Notes: a model not told the origin generated them from the letters alone. Positions 8,148 through 17,985 are shown, numbered from the stretch's first letter. The stretch: DNA of 64,000 nt from Sulfitobacter litoralis (GCF_900103185.1 NZ_FNJD01000001.1:248001-312000); one strand, 5' to 3'. A program made the numbers and translations.

Positions 8148-9331
8148 TCCTGTTCCTCAACCTCGACCCTTTTGAACGGGCCGTAATCTGTCAAAATATC
8201 TATCTCTTCGTCAACGGCTGCCCGTTCCTGTACAAGATAGTCTTGAACGGCCCGCATAAAACCCTCGTCGCGCATCCAATGGAGCGACCACGTCGCCTTT
8301 GGCAGGTAACCGCGCGCCAGCTTGTGTTCACCCTGCGCCCCTGCCTCTACCGTGGACAGGCCCAGTTTGATCGCGATATCGATGGCCTGATAATAGCACA
8401 ATTCAAAGTGCAGGAACGGGTGATGTTCGCTGCAGCCCCAGTAACGCCCATATAGCGCATCGGCACCGATAAAGTTCAGCGCGCCCGCCACCCACTCACC
8501 ATCCCGCTTGGCCAGCACCAACGCGATGTCGTCGCGCAGCTGGTCTTGCGCAATGTCAAAGAAGGCGCGCGTCAGATAAGGCGTGCCCCATTTGCGCGCG
8601 CCGGTGTCCTGATAGAACCGCCAGAAGGCATCCCAATGTTCAGGACGCAGGTCATCGCCGGTGAACACCTCTATCTCGCCGCCGAACGCCTGCGCCTGCA
8701 GGCGTTCCTTGCGGATGTTCTTGCGCTTGCGCGAGCTGAGCGTGTCAAGGAAGCCGTCGAAATCTGCGAACCCGTGATTGTGCCAATGGAACTGCTGGCT
8801 TTTGCGGGTCAACAGGCCCAGCTGCTCGGCTGCTGACGCCTCTGACTTGGTGCAAAAGGTAATGTGAAGCGATGACAGCCCATTGGAATCGGTCAGCTGG
8901 ACCGCGCCTTGGATGAGCGCTGCGGTGCCCGTCTCTTCGAACCCCGGACGCGTTAGGAACCGGCGGCCCGTGGCGGGAGTGTGAGGCACGGCGATCTGCA
9001 GCTTGGGGTAATAGCGCCCGCCGGCGCGTTCGAACGCATGGGCCCAGCTGTGATCAAAGATGTATTCCCCCTGACTATGCGACTTGGCGTACATCGGGGC
9101 GACCGCGATGACCTGCCCGTGGATAACGGCACTGAGGTACTGGGGCTGCCAGCCTGTGCCGGGGCCGACACTGCCGCTTTCCTCTAGCGCCGACAGGAAG
9201 CGATAAGTGGTGAAAGGGTCCGCAGGGCGCCCCCCTGCTGCGACCTCGGAGCAGGCACATGCGTCCCACGCGTCCTGACCAATTTGCGCGATGCCCGAAG
9301 CAATTCTGATTTCGACGTCGCGCGCGTTCAT
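8144..9331 (-). CDS. FemAB/peptidogalycan-type GNAT N-acyltransferase (DUF482-like)
   Basis: A protein of about 395 residues of the FemAB-related, GNAT-fold family often labelled peptidogalycan biosynthesis/recognition. Characteristic segments include [30 protein letters not shown] and [22 protein letters not shown], followed by [14 protein letters not shown] near the C-terminus. The ATG at 9331 is used; a TTG at 9385 that overlaps the stop of the upstream diesterase is possible and would couple translation. The substrate is unknown. It sits between a glycerophosphodiesterase and phhB in an overlapping operon. Confidence 0.82.
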   Translation of the reverse strand: MNARDVEIRIASGIAQIGQDAWDACACSEVAAGGRPADPFTTYRFLSALEESGSVGPGTGWQPQYLSAVIHGQVIAVAPMYAKSHSQGEYIFDHSWAHAFERAGGRYYPKLQIAVPHTPATGRRFLTRPGFEETGTAALIQGAVQLTDSNGLSSLHITFCTKSEASAAEQLGLLTRKSQQFHWHNHGFADFDGFLDTLSSRKRKNIRKERLQAQAFGGEIEVFTGDDLRPEHWDAFWRFYQDTGARKWGTPYLTRAFFDIAQDQLRDDIALVLAKRDGEWVAGALNFIGADALYGRYWGCSEHHPFLHFELCYYQAIDIAIKLGLSTVEAGAQGEHKLARGYLPKATWSLHWMRDEGFMRAVQDYLVQERAAVDEEIDILTDYGPFKRVEVEEQE

Positions 9332-9381
9332 TCTGGGTGTCCCGTTGTCATAGTCCTTATCTGTGGCCAAAGCCGGACGGT

Positions 9382-10143
9382 TCAACCTTGCAGCGGCGCG
9401 TCATAGCCTTCGAAGGTGATATTATGCGCAAATTCGCGCGCGCCGTTTTCAACCGATAAACTGCGCACCGTCCAGCAGCAGATCATGGCACCTGCCTCGC
9501 GCAGCTCTGCCACGCGGGGGCGGGGCAGGTCGTCGACCTCGTGGCTGATAAAACAGGCCCCTGTGCTGTCGTAATCAGGGATCTCGCGCAGGTGGTCACA
9601 GGTGGCTTTGGGCAGCGGCCATTCGACATAGCGATAGGCGCTGGTCACCAAACCGCGCGGCACATCCGGCAGCAGGTCAGCCATGCGCGCAACGCTGTTG
9701 GGGTTGAACGACATAACGGCGACATCGCCCGCATAGCCCCGCAGCGCATCTGCCGTCGCTTGCTCTAGCGGGCCGATATCTTTGCCCATGGCACCGTCCT
9801 GATCCTTGATCTCGATCAGCAAGGGCACGCGCCCCGCGACCAGCGCCAGTACCTGCGGCAAGGTGGGAATGGTGTCGCTGCCGCCGGTCAGCGTAATTTG
9901 GCACAGGTCATCCGCATCGCGCTGCCGGAGGGCTCCGGTCTGGGCCGTCAGACGGTCCAGCGCGTAATCATGAAACACCAGCGCCACACCGTCGCGCGAC
10001 AGCTGCACGTCAAGTTCGATCCCGTATCCGCGATCCATCGCTGCTTGAAACGCGGCAAAACTGTTTTCGGGCCGACCGGCATCGCGGTGATGAAAACCGC
10101 GATGCGCTATAGGGATCGTATAGAACGCCTCGGGTAGGGTCAT
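9382..10143 (-). CDS. Glycerophosphodiester phosphodiesterase family protein
   Basis: A 253-residue TIM-barrel enzyme hydrolysing glycerophosphodiesters to glycerol-3-phosphate and an alcohol. The catalytic start AHRGFHHRDAGRPENS (His14, Arg15, Glu near 25), GIELDVQLSRDG (Glu/Asp metal ligands) and VFHDYALDRLT are all present, and LIEIKDQDG supplies a further acidic ligand. There is no signal peptide, so it is probably cytosolic. The start ATG overlaps the RidA stop (ATGA). With the acyltransferase next to it, a lipid-recycling setting is plausible but inferred. Confidence 0.92.
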   Translation of the reverse strand: MTLPEAFYTIPIAHRGFHHRDAGRPENSFAAFQAAMDRGYGIELDVQLSRDGVALVFHDYALDRLTAQTGALRQRDADDLCQITLTGGSDTIPTLPQVLALVAGRVPLLIEIKDQDGAMGKDIGPLEQATADALRGYAGDVAVMSFNPNSVARMADLLPDVPRGLVTSAYRYVEWPLPKATCDHLREIPDYDSTGACFISHEVDDLPRPRVAELREAGAMICCWTVRSLSVENGAREFAHNITFEGYDAPLQG

Positions 10144-10598
10144 TCGATTTCAAAGATGCCTTCGATTTCGACCGCGACACCCAGCGGCAAGGACGCTGCA
10201 GAGACTGCCGAGCGTGCATGACGGCCCGCGTCGCCCAAGGCTTCGACCAGAAAATCGGAGGCACCGTTAACCACTTTGGGCTGATCGGTGAAATCGGCGG
10301 TGGAGTTCACAAACGCCGTCAGCTTGACCACCCGCTTGAGCCGCTCGATATCGCCGCCACAGGCTGCTTGGACTTGCGCCAGCAAGCTGATCGCGCATGT
10401 CTTGGCCGCTTCGGCACCGGCGGCCACGTCCATATCTGCACCCAGTTTGCCCGTGATGAACCCGTCCGGCCCGTTCGAGATCTGCCCCGACACATAAACC
10501 GTGTTTCCGGTGACCACAAAGGGCACATAGTTCGCCGCGGGGGCCGGCGCGTCAGGCAGGGTAACGCCAAGATCGTTTAAACGGCTGGTGATGCTCAT
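10140..10598 (-). CDS. RidA family protein (YjgF/YER057c/UK114)
   Basis: A 152-residue member of the Rid family, which hydrolyses reactive enamine/imine intermediates of PLP enzymes. GNTVYVSGQISNGPDG and GDIERLKRVVKLTAFVNS are the typical core strands. It is slightly longer than canonical RidA (about 130 residues) and belongs to the subgroup with a longer N-terminus (MSITSRLNDLGVTLP). The start at 10598 is set by AAGGAAG upstream. First gene of the operon RidA-diesterase-acyltransferase-phhB, divergent from mlaA. Whether the active-site Arg is fully conserved in this subgroup I cannot verify. Confidence 0.88.
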   Translation of the reverse strand: MSITSRLNDLGVTLPDAPAPAANYVPFVVTGNTVYVSGQISNGPDGFITGKLGADMDVAAGAEAAKTCAISLLAQVQAACGGDIERLKRVVKLTAFVNSTADFTDQPKVVNGASDFLVEALGDAGRHARSAVSAASLPLGVAVEIEGIFEIE

Positions 10599-10789
10599 GG
10601 GAGGCTTCCTTGAAATGAGTGGTCGTTGGCGGGACGATAGCGCTGCGATACGCAAACGAAAAGGGCCAAGAGGGACGAACGGCAACACCTGCCAGCAACA
10701 CGGGGGCGACCAAGGAGACTCATGTTGCGTATTTCAGGTACCCTGCGCATAACAAACCATGTTTTTCACGTGTTTTCGGGATTTTTACC

Positions 10790-11539
10790 ATGATTAAGGC
10801 CACGACCCTCTCCACATCGCTGCGCGCCCTTGCGGGTGTCACTTTGGTTGCGGGCCTTGCGGCCTGTAGCGGTGCCTCGCGCACCCAGCCAGCCGGGATC
10901 AATGACCCGCACGAGCCTAGCAACCGCAAGATACATGCGCTCAATCAAAAGATCGGCGGCTCTGGCAAACCGAACCGCGTGGCGGCTGCGGTCCCGACCG
11001 AGTTCCAGTCTGTCATTCACAACGTGTCTGAAAACCTGTCGATGCCACAGGCCGCCGTGAACAGCGCCTTGCAGGCCGACTTTGCGGGCTTCGGTTTGGC
11101 GACATACCGCTTTTTGGTGAACAGCACGCTGGGTATGGGTGGCCTCTTTGACGTGGCAAGCGACTTCAAAGTGCCCGAGCATGATACGGATTTTGGCGAA
11201 ACGCTGTATGTCTGGGGTGTGGGCGAAGGCCCCTACTACGAACTGCCGGTGCTTGGTCCGTCGACCCGCCGTGACACCGCCGGTCGCGTGGTGGATCTGT
11301 TCACCAACCCACTGTCCTATACGCTCGATAGCCCCGAGAAATACGTGGGCACGGTCACCGGCTATGCCGATAGCGTGTTTGAAAAGAACCGCCGTATCGT
11401 GAATGGCCAGCAGGTGCCTATGTCAGCTGCGGGCGACAGCTATGCTCAAGCGCGTCAAGAGTATCTGCAACAGCGCCGTGCGGATCTGGCTCGCCCGACC
11501 AGCACCGCCGCCACGACCGGCCCGCGCAGCACCAACTAA
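10790..11539 (+). CDS. mlaA: MlaA/VacJ family phospholipid-transport lipoprotein
   Basis: A 249-residue outer-membrane lipoprotein. The N-terminal signal ends GLAAC (lipobox), giving a lipidated Cys. The MlaA core follows: DPHEPSNRKIHALNQKI, YRFLVNSTLGMGGLFDVAS, DFGETLYVWGVGEGPYYELP and GPSTRRDTAG. The family removes mislocalised phospholipid from the outer leaflet of the outer membrane and hands it to MlaC. An mlaC gene often follows in relatives but is absent here; a strong terminator comes next. The start ATG lacks an obvious ribosome site. Convergent with the penicillin-binding protein gene. Confidence 0.93.
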   Translation: MIKATTLSTSLRALAGVTLVAGLAACSGASRTQPAGINDPHEPSNRKIHALNQKIGGSGKPNRVAAAVPTEFQSVIHNVSENLSMPQAAVNSALQADFAGFGLATYRFLVNSTLGMGGLFDVASDFKVPEHDTDFGETLYVWGVGEGPYYELPVLGPSTRRDTAGRVVDLFTNPLSYTLDSPEKYVGTVTGYADSVFEKNRRIVNGQQVPMSAAGDSYAQARQEYLQQRRADLARPTSTAATTGPRSTN

Positions 11540-11606
11540 GGTAGCTGTCCGCGAGGGCGTTCGGGCTAAAAGCCGGTGCTAGCCGCCAAGCCGTATTATA
11601 GAATCA

Positions 11607-11645
11607 AGAAGGGAGGCCGGATCGTTCCGGCCTCCCTTCTTTCGT
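11607..11645 (+). terminator. Strong intrinsic terminator after mlaA
   Basis: A 14-bp perfect stem (11607-11620 with 11627-11640) with a 6-base ATCGTT loop, followed by TTCGTTT. It separates mlaA from the convergent class A penicillin-binding protein gene. Confidence 0.9.
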
Positions 11646-11677
11646 TTCGGTGTCCCCTAAGGAGAGGGGCGGGCCCG

Positions 11678-13861
11678 TTACCCGCCAAAGATATCGCGGA
11701 GCACCCTGTCGATGACCCCAAGCGGGTTGTCCTGACGCGGTAGGCGCTGCGGCTGCTGCGGTTGTTGGGGCTGTTGTGGCTGCGGCGGCGGTGCCTGAAC
11801 CACAGGCGGTTCGGGCACAATCATCGGCAGCGGCGTGTTGGGTAAGCCTTCGTGCACCCGCACCATGACCTGCTTCCAGATCTCGGTCGGCAACCCACCC
11901 CCCGATACGCCTGTCAAAGGTGTGTTGTCGTCATACCCCATCCAGACACCGGCCACGTAATCAGCCGAAAAGCCGATGAACCACGCATCACGGTTGGCCT
12001 GTGTCGTACCGGTTTTACCAGCCAGCTCGCGCCCACCGAACTGTGCCCGCTGACCGGTCCCCTCGGACACGACTTTTTCCATCATATAGACCAGCTTCAG
12101 GGCGGCATCTTCTTGAATGACCCGCTCACCGATACCACCGCCGGTGCCCATCACCGGTTCGCTATCCCCCTGCAACGTCAGATCAAGCAAACCGTAAGGT
12201 TTAACCGAAGACCCGCCGTTCAGGATGCCCGCATAAGCCCCCGTCATTTCGAGCAGCGTGCTTTCGGAGGCGCCAAGCGCCAGTGCAGGACCGGCAGCAA
12301 GATCGCTTTTGATCCCGAACTGCTCTGCCACTTCGCTGACCAGATCACGCCCGACGCTTTCGGATACTTTGACGGCCGGAATGTTAAGCGAATCCTTCAG
12401 GGCATTGGTCAGGGTCACATTCCCCTTAAACCTATTGGTATAGTTCTTGGGGCACCACTCGCCTGACCCGGGGATGTTCAAACAATAAGGCGCGTCGTCA
12501 ATCAGATCATTCGGGGAATAGCCCAGATCCAGGGCGGCGGCATAGATAAAGGGTTTGAACGCGGACCCGGTCTGGCGCATCGCTTGGGTGGCGCGGTTAA
12601 AGGCACCCGCAACCTTGGTCTTGCGCCCGCCAACCATACCGCGCACGGCACCATCTGCAGACATGATCACCACAGCGGCTTGCGCCTTGGACCCGTCACG
12701 CACCTGATTTTCAAAAACCCAGCTGAGCCCCTCTTCGGCGGCGCGTTGGATCTTCTGGTCCAGCGTGGTTTTTATCACCACATCTTCGGTGGTGTTGCGG
12801 GTAAAGAACTCGGGGCCGGACGACATTACCCAATCAGCGAAATACCCGCCCGCTTCGGCCTCTGCGGCCTCTGACAGCTCTGCGGGGTTGGCGATGGCGT
12901 TATCCGCCTCGGCCTTACTCAGATAGCCCTGATCTTCCATCAAACGGATCACGGTGGCCGCGCGGCTTTGGGAACGATCAAGGTTATTGGTGGGTGACAG
13001 CGTGGTCGGGGCCGTCAACAGCCCTGCAAGCATCGCGCCCTCGGCAGGCTTCAACGCCGCCGCCGGTTTGCCAAAGAAACGCTGTGCGGCAGCTTCGGCC
13101 CCGAACGCACCGCCGCCCATATAGGCCCGGTTCAGATAGATAGAGAGGATGTCATTCTTGGAGTACTTTGCCTCCATCGCCATGGAAAACAGCGCCTCTT
13201 TGCCCTTGCGCGACAGCGAGGACCGGCGGCATTCGGATTCGTATTCCTTTTCCGTTTGCCCCGACGTAGCATCATAGGGTTCACCCAGACACAGCAGCTT
13301 GGCGACCTGTTGCGTAATCGTTGACCCGCCGTGGCCCGACAACGGCCCGCGCCCTTCGCTCAGGTTGATCTTGACCGCAGACGCGATGCCGCGCGGGCTG
13401 ATGCCAAAGTGCCGGTAGAACCGCTTGTCTTCGGTTGCGACCACCGCGTTTTTCAACGCAGGCGATACGCTTTCGGCGGTCACGATCCCGCCGAACTGAT
13501 CGCCACGCCACGCAAAGACATCACCATAGCGATCCTTGAGCGTGACAGACCCGCGGGCGCGCCCGTCCAGCAACGCCTCTAGCGGCGGCAGCGTGGTGTA
13601 GAAATAGCCAACAGCAAGTGCCACCATCAGCACAGCGACAGCCGTCACACGCCAGATGATCGTCCAGATCAAACGGAACACCCACCGCACCAATGCAGCC
13701 AGCCAACCGATCGGCCCCTTGGGGCGCGCGGGGGCGCGCCGCGCGGGCTTACGTTTGGCAGAGGCCTTTTTCGCAACAGGTTTGCGGGGCGAACTGCCGC
13801 CTTTGCCCGCAGTGCGCTTGTCAGCAACCAAGGGCCGCTTCCGTTTGGATGAATCACTCAT
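11678..13861 (-). CDS. Class A penicillin-binding protein (PBP1A-type transglycosylase/transpeptidase)
   Basis: A 727-residue bifunctional murein synthase. A Lys/Arg-rich cytoplasmic tail (residues 1-50) precedes one membrane segment (about 65-90). The GT51 domain has EDKRFYRHFGI (catalytic Glu), GGSTITQQVAKLL and KYSKNDILSIYLNRAYMG. The transpeptidase has SxxK as GSAFKPF, SLN and KTGTTQ. Between QQVAKLL and the next helix is a roughly 27-residue insert holding two cysteines (LLCLGEP ... ESECRR), absent from E. coli PBP1A; I recall it from other Rhodobacterales. The C-terminus carries a Pro/Gln repeat. The start at 13861 is the ATG before MSDSSKRKRP. Confidence 0.93.
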   Translation of the reverse strand: MSDSSKRKRPLVADKRTAGKGGSSPRKPVAKKASAKRKPARRAPARPKGPIGWLAALVRWVFRLIWTIIWRVTAVAVLMVALAVGYFYTTLPPLEALLDGRARGSVTLKDRYGDVFAWRGDQFGGIVTAESVSPALKNAVVATEDKRFYRHFGISPRGIASAVKINLSEGRGPLSGHGGSTITQQVAKLLCLGEPYDATSGQTEKEYESECRRSSLSRKGKEALFSMAMEAKYSKNDILSIYLNRAYMGGGAFGAEAAAQRFFGKPAAALKPAEGAMLAGLLTAPTTLSPTNNLDRSQSRAATVIRLMEDQGYLSKAEADNAIANPAELSEAAEAEAGGYFADWVMSSGPEFFTRNTTEDVVIKTTLDQKIQRAAEEGLSWVFENQVRDGSKAQAAVVIMSADGAVRGMVGGRKTKVAGAFNRATQAMRQTGSAFKPFIYAAALDLGYSPNDLIDDAPYCLNIPGSGEWCPKNYTNRFKGNVTLTNALKDSLNIPAVKVSESVGRDLVSEVAEQFGIKSDLAAGPALALGASESTLLEMTGAYAGILNGGSSVKPYGLLDLTLQGDSEPVMGTGGGIGERVIQEDAALKLVYMMEKVVSEGTGQRAQFGGRELAGKTGTTQANRDAWFIGFSADYVAGVWMGYDDNTPLTGVSGGGLPTEIWKQVMVRVHEGLPNTPLPMIVPEPPVVQAPPPQPQQPQQPQQPQRLPRQDNPLGVIDRVLRDIFGG

Positions 13862-14117
13862 ATACTGCTCACTGAACCGTTCTTTTTTTCGCACTCTATC
13901 CCGAAGAGCGCGGTTTGTTTAGCGTCGACGCCGCTTTGTGCCACCTAATTAACGCACAATAATCAGGCACTCCGCCTCGATACGCCCAACAATTACGCAT
14001 CCGCGCCTTGCACCAGGGGGACTAAGCGCGATGAACCCTTCCTTCAAGGGCCACCGGCCGGTCTTTTGTTCAAGGCATACCGCAGGAGATACCTGCCATC
14101 TGAAAGAGGGATTATAG
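13862..14117. promoter_or_regulatory. Divergent intergenic region between PBP and PII genes
   Basis: 256 bases that must hold the promoters of the leftward PBP gene and the rightward PII-amtB operon. I looked for a sigma-54 element (GG-N10-GC) before the PII gene and found no convincing match. It contains one small ORF, listed separately. Confidence 0.4.
14031..14117 (+). CDS. Possible 28-codon upstream ORF abutting the PII gene
   Basis: ATG at 14031 preceded by AGGGGGA about 9 bases upstream; the reading frame ends with TAG at 14115-14117, and the PII gene's GTG start is the very next base. The peptide would begin MNPSFKGHRPVF. It resembles no family I know. Exact abutment plus a good ribosome site suggest translational coupling or a leader peptide, but chance is a serious alternative at this length. 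Confidence 0.25.
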   Translation: MNPSFKGHRPVFCSRHTAGDTCHLKEGL

Positions 14118-14456
<339 letters not shown>

Positions 14457-14481
14457 CCCCCACGTCCGAGGAATTGACGAC

Positions 14482-15783
14482 ATGACATCACGACTTCTTA
14501 TCCCCCTTGCCGCCGCAGCCACGCTGCTGCCGTCCTTGGGCTTCGCGCAGGAGGCCGAATATGCAACCGCGGCTGACACTGCATTTATTTTCAACACGAT
14601 CCTTTTCCTGATCGGCGGCTTTCTGGTGTTCTGGATGGCGGCGGGTTTTGCCATGCTCGAAGCGGGCTTGGTGCGGTCCAAGAACGTGACCACACAGCTG
14701 ACCAAGAACATCGCGCTGTTTGCGCTGGCGGCCATTCTGTACTGGCTGGTGGGCTATAACATCATGTACCCCGGCGACGCATGGATCATTCCCGGCGTGT
14801 TCGGCACCTTTGCCACCAAGGACATCAAGACGGCGATTGACGCGGGCGGCTATTCCAACGCGTCTGACTTCTTCTTCCAGCTGATGTTCTGCGCGACCAC
14901 CGCATCCATCGTTTCGGGCACCTTGGCCGAGCGTATTAAGCTGTGGCCCTTCTTGATCTTCACCGTTGTGCTGACCGGCTTTATCTATCCAATCGAAGCA
15001 AGCTGGCAGTGGGGCGCAGGCTGGTTGTCTGACGCGGGCTTCAGCGACTTTGCGGGCTCGACTTTGGTGCACGCAGCTGGCGGCTTTGCGGCTCTGGCAG
15101 GGGTGCTGGTTCTTGGCCCTCGTATCGGCAAGTACAAAGATGGCCGTGTGATCCCGATGCAGGGTTCGAACCTGCCACTCGCCACTTTGGGTACGTTCAT
15201 CCTGTGGCTGGGTTGGTTCGGCTTTAACGGCGGCTCGCAGTTGGCCATGGGAACGATGATCGACGCCGACGCTGTTGCGCAGATCTTTGCCAACACCAAC
15301 ATGGCCGCAGCTGCGGGTGCCATTGCCGCGCTGGTCCTGACGCAGATGCTTTACAAAAAGCCCGACCTGACAATGGTCCTGAACGGCGCGCTTGCCGGTC
15401 TGGTGTCCATCACGGCTGGTCCGCTTGACCCGACCCTGTTTGGTGCGCTTTGGATTGGTGCTGTCGGTGGTGCGATCGTGGTCTTCGCAGTGCCCTTCCT
15501 TGACAAGCTCAAGATCGATGACGTGGTCGGTGCGATCCCGGTTCACCTGATGGCGGGTTTCTGGGGCACTTTGGTCGTGCCGGTTTACACCGAAGGCACA
15601 TCCTTTGTGACACAGATCATCGGCTTTGCCTCTATCGGTGCCTTTGTCTTCATCGTGTCGCTGATCGTCTGGATGATCCTGAAAGCCACCACCGGCATCC
15701 GCGTGAGCGAAGAAGCAGAGATCGTCGGCCTGGACGTGTCCGAACTGGGCATGGAAGCCTATCCCGAGTTCTCGAAGAGCTAA
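14482..15783 (+). CDS. amtB: Ammonium transporter
   Basis: A 433-residue Amt/MEP/Rh channel. It begins with a cleavable signal peptide (MTSRLLIPLAAAATLLPSLG, then FAQ) and has about 11 transmembrane helices. Recognisable are GFAMLEAGLVRSKN, the periplasmic gate region, and DFAGSTLVHAAGG and GAVGGAIVVF, typical pore segments with the conserved His. Conducts ammonium into the cell and is blocked by unmodified GlnK. GAGGAA precedes the ATG by 8 bases. Operon with the PII gene, ended by the terminator at 15812. Confidence 0.96.
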   Translation: MTSRLLIPLAAAATLLPSLGFAQEAEYATAADTAFIFNTILFLIGGFLVFWMAAGFAMLEAGLVRSKNVTTQLTKNIALFALAAILYWLVGYNIMYPGDAWIIPGVFGTFATKDIKTAIDAGGYSNASDFFFQLMFCATTASIVSGTLAERIKLWPFLIFTVVLTGFIYPIEASWQWGAGWLSDAGFSDFAGSTLVHAAGGFAALAGVLVLGPRIGKYKDGRVIPMQGSNLPLATLGTFILWLGWFGFNGGSQLAMGTMIDADAVAQIFANTNMAAAAGAIAALVLTQMLYKKPDLTMVLNGALAGLVSITAGPLDPTLFGALWIGAVGGAIVVFAVPFLDKLKIDDVVGAIPVHLMAGFWGTLVVPVYTEGTSFVTQIIGFASIGAFVFIVSLIVWMILKATTGIRVSEEAEIVGLDVSELGMEAYPEFSKS

Positions 15784-15811
15784 GGCCTAAACCCCTGCAG
15801 GCAGGCAGGTG

Positions 15812-15836
15812 CCCGGGCGTTCGCGCCCGGGTTTTT
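15812..15836 (+). terminator. Intrinsic terminator of the PII-amtB operon
   Basis: An 8-bp GC stem CCCGGGCG / CGCCCGGG (15812-15819 with 15824-15831) closed by a TTCG tetraloop and followed by TTTTTC. Confidence 0.92.
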
Positions 15837-15876
15837 CTATGGGTCGAGGCTGCGTGTGACCCGCTGTGCGCTTGAA

Positions 15877-15909
15877 CAAAAATCGCCGCGCTGAGGTATC
15901 AGCGCGGCG
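15877..15909 (-). terminator. Intrinsic terminator of the smpB-sulfurtransferase-aminotransferase operon
   Basis: An 11-bp stem CGCCGCGCTGA / TCAGCGCGGCG (15884-15894 with 15899-15909) with a 4-base loop. Read on the minus strand it is followed by ATTTTTG. Confidence 0.9.
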
Positions 15910-15946
15910 GTTTGAGTATTTTTAAAAGGGTGAAGCGGCAGGCGGT

Positions 15947-17131
15947 TTAGATACCAACCTCGATGATCGCTTTGGCGAGGATCGGTACGGTTTCAGCGTT
16001 CAGGCCGGCGATGTTCATGCGGCTGTCGCCCACCATATAGATGCCGTGGTCTTCGCGCAGCTTGTCGACCATTTCAGACGTGGTACCAAGGCGCGAGAAC
16101 ATGCCACGGTGATCGGCGAGAAAGCCAAAGCGGTCCGAGCCGGACAGACGCTGAAGCTCGCCTGCGAGTTGGGTGCGCAGACCCAGCATGGTGTTCCGGA
16201 TGTCTTCGAGTTCTGCCATCCAGTCGCTGCGCAAGGCATCGTCGTTCAGGATGGTGGTGACGATGCGGGCACCGTGATCTGGCGGGAAGCTGAAGTTCTG
16301 GCGGTTGAGGAAGGCCAGCGTGCCCTGGTTCAGCTTTTGCGCCGAGGTGTCTGCCGAAAGCGCCATTAGGATGCCGGTGCGTTCACGGTAGATCCCGAAG
16401 TTCTTGGAGCAGCTTGCCGCGATCAGACACTCCGGCACCGCTGCCGCGACCTTGCGCGTGGCCGCCGCATCAGCGTCCAGCCCGTCGCCAAAGCCCTGAT
16501 AGGCGATGTCGATCATCGGGGTGGCACCGGTGTCTTGCAGAACCTTGATCACCGCATCCCACTGCGATGCGTTCAGGTTGGCACCGGTCGGGTTGTGGCA
16601 GCAACCGTGCAACAAGACCACATCGCCTTTTTGCGCGGTCTTGAGGTCGGCGATCATGCCATCGAAATCAACGCCACGGGTGTCGTCGTCGAAATAACGA
16701 TATGGCACCATCTCCATACCCAGATACTTGAGGATCGACAGGTGGTTCGGCCATGTCGGGTTGGACACAAAGACCCGTGCGCTCGGGCGGGCCATCTGGA
16801 TCAGTTCAAACGCCTGACGGATCGCGCCGGTCCCGCCCGGGGTCGCCGCCGCGGCGACCTGTGCGCGGGGAACCGCATCGCCAAGTACCATCTGCACCAT
16901 CGCATCGCCAAAGGCAGGATCGCCTGCCAGACCGGTATAGGCCTTGCTGGTCTGAGCTTCCCACAGTTGGTGTTCAGCCGCCTTGACCGCGCGCATGACG
17001 GGCGTCAGCCCCGTGGCATCCTTGTATACGCCCACACCAAGGTCGATCTTGGTCTCGCGAGGGTCGTCCTTGTACATCTGCATCAAGGCAAGGATTTTAT
17101 CGGCAGGCTGCGCCTGTAGGGTTTCGAACAT
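15947..17131 (-). CDS. Aromatic/aspartate amino acid aminotransferase (class I, Ib/Ia type)
   Basis: A 394-residue fold-type I PLP enzyme of the AspC/TyrB group. It starts MFETLQAQPADKILAL and has KIDLGVGVYKDATG, GCCHNPTGAN, the PLP lysine in SCSKNFGIYRERTG, and a C-terminal substrate-carboxylate Arg in SRMNIAGL. It transfers the amino group of aspartate, glutamate or aromatic amino acids; TyrB-like aromatic specificity is common in this lineage but not provable here. The ATG shares a base with the stop of the sulfurtransferase gene (TAATG), so the two are coupled. Confidence 0.93.
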   Translation of the reverse strand: MFETLQAQPADKILALMQMYKDDPRETKIDLGVGVYKDATGLTPVMRAVKAAEHQLWEAQTSKAYTGLAGDPAFGDAMVQMVLGDAVPRAQVAAAATPGGTGAIRQAFELIQMARPSARVFVSNPTWPNHLSILKYLGMEMVPYRYFDDDTRGVDFDGMIADLKTAQKGDVVLLHGCCHNPTGANLNASQWDAVIKVLQDTGATPMIDIAYQGFGDGLDADAAATRKVAAAVPECLIAASCSKNFGIYRERTGILMALSADTSAQKLNQGTLAFLNRQNFSFPPDHGARIVTTILNDDALRSDWMAELEDIRNTMLGLRTQLAGELQRLSGSDRFGFLADHRGMFSRLGTTSEMVDKLREDHGIYMVGDSRMNIAGLNAETVPILAKAIIEVGI

Positions 17132-17985
17132 TATGCGTCTCCGGTCGCAACGGGCACGGTGGGGAACATCCCCCATTCTGCCCAAGATCCATCGTAAAGG
17201 GACCAATCGGTGTGGCCTATCCGTTCCAATGCCAACGCTAGTATGGCGGCAGTGATGCCCGACCCGCAGGTGGTGATCACGGGCTGCGTCAGGTCGATCC
17301 CTGCTGCCTCGAATGCAGCTTTGGTCTCGGCTACGGATTTCAGTGTTTTGTCGTCGTTCAGCAGCTCTGTGTAGGGCAGGTTGCGCGAACCGGGGATGTG
17401 ACCTGCGCGCAGACCTTCGCGTGGCTCGGGGGCCTCGCCGCGGAAGCGGGCGGCTGCGCGGGCATCAACGATTTGTGGTGCCCTGAGTTTCGAAGCTTGT
17501 GCCACCTGTGTCACGTCGCGCACCAGCTGGTTCTGGAACCGCACGGTCATGTGACGGTCGCGCGGGATCGGCGGCATGTCTTCGGTCGGGCGGCCTTCGG
17601 CGACCCATTTGGGCAAGCCACCGTCCAGCACGGCCACATTTTCCTGGCCCATCAAGCGAAACAGCCACCACACGCGCGCAGCAGACAGCAGCCCGGATCC
17701 GTCATAGATCACCACCTGATGCCCGTCGCCCACACCCAAAGCACGCATCCGCGACATGAACTTTTCCGCAGGCGGTGCCATATGCGGCATGTCCGACCGC
17801 GCATCCGAGATTTCATCGATGTCAAAGAAGCGGGCACCGGGAATATGCGCTTGGTTGTAGTCGGCTTTGGGGTCACGCCCCGCATCGGGCAAATACCATG
17901 ATGCGTCCAGCAAGCGCAGGTCCGGATCCTTGAGGTGCTGTGCCAGCCAATCGGTTGAAACAAGCGTTTTCGGGTTGTCAGCCAT
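17131..17985 (-). CDS. sseA: 3-mercaptopyruvate sulfurtransferase
   Basis: A 284-residue tandem-rhodanese enzyme. The inactive N-terminal rhodanese domain (residues about 1-140, with DASWYLPDAGRDP and HIPGARFFDID) is followed by the catalytic one, where Cys240 sits in TTCGSGITA. The CG[SG]-G loop marks mercaptopyruvate rather than thiosulfate specificity. It transfers sulfane sulfur to thiols or cyanide. The start at 17985 has AAAGGGGG upstream. It lies between smpB and the aminotransferase, which could supply 3-mercaptopyruvate from cysteine (inference). Confidence 0.93.
   Translation of the reverse strand: MADNPKTLVSTDWLAQHLKDPDLRLLDASWYLPDAGRDPKADYNQAHIPGARFFDIDEISDARSDMPHMAPPAEKFMSRMRALGVGDGHQVVIYDGSGLLSAARVWWLFRLMGQENVAVLDGGLPKWVAEGRPTEDMPPIPRDRHMTVRFQNQLVRDVTQVAQASKLRAPQIVDARAAARFRGEAPEPREGLRAGHIPGSRNLPYTELLNDDKTLKSVAETKAAFEAAGIDLTQPVITTCGSGITAAILALALERIGHTDWSLYDGSWAEWGMFPTVPVATGDA

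Noticed and set aside
11700-11810. Possible repeat-associated element in the CAG/CTG-like tract of the PBP gene
   Set aside because: It is a coding Pro/Gln-rich C-terminal tail in frame with the PBP; no independent element is indicated.
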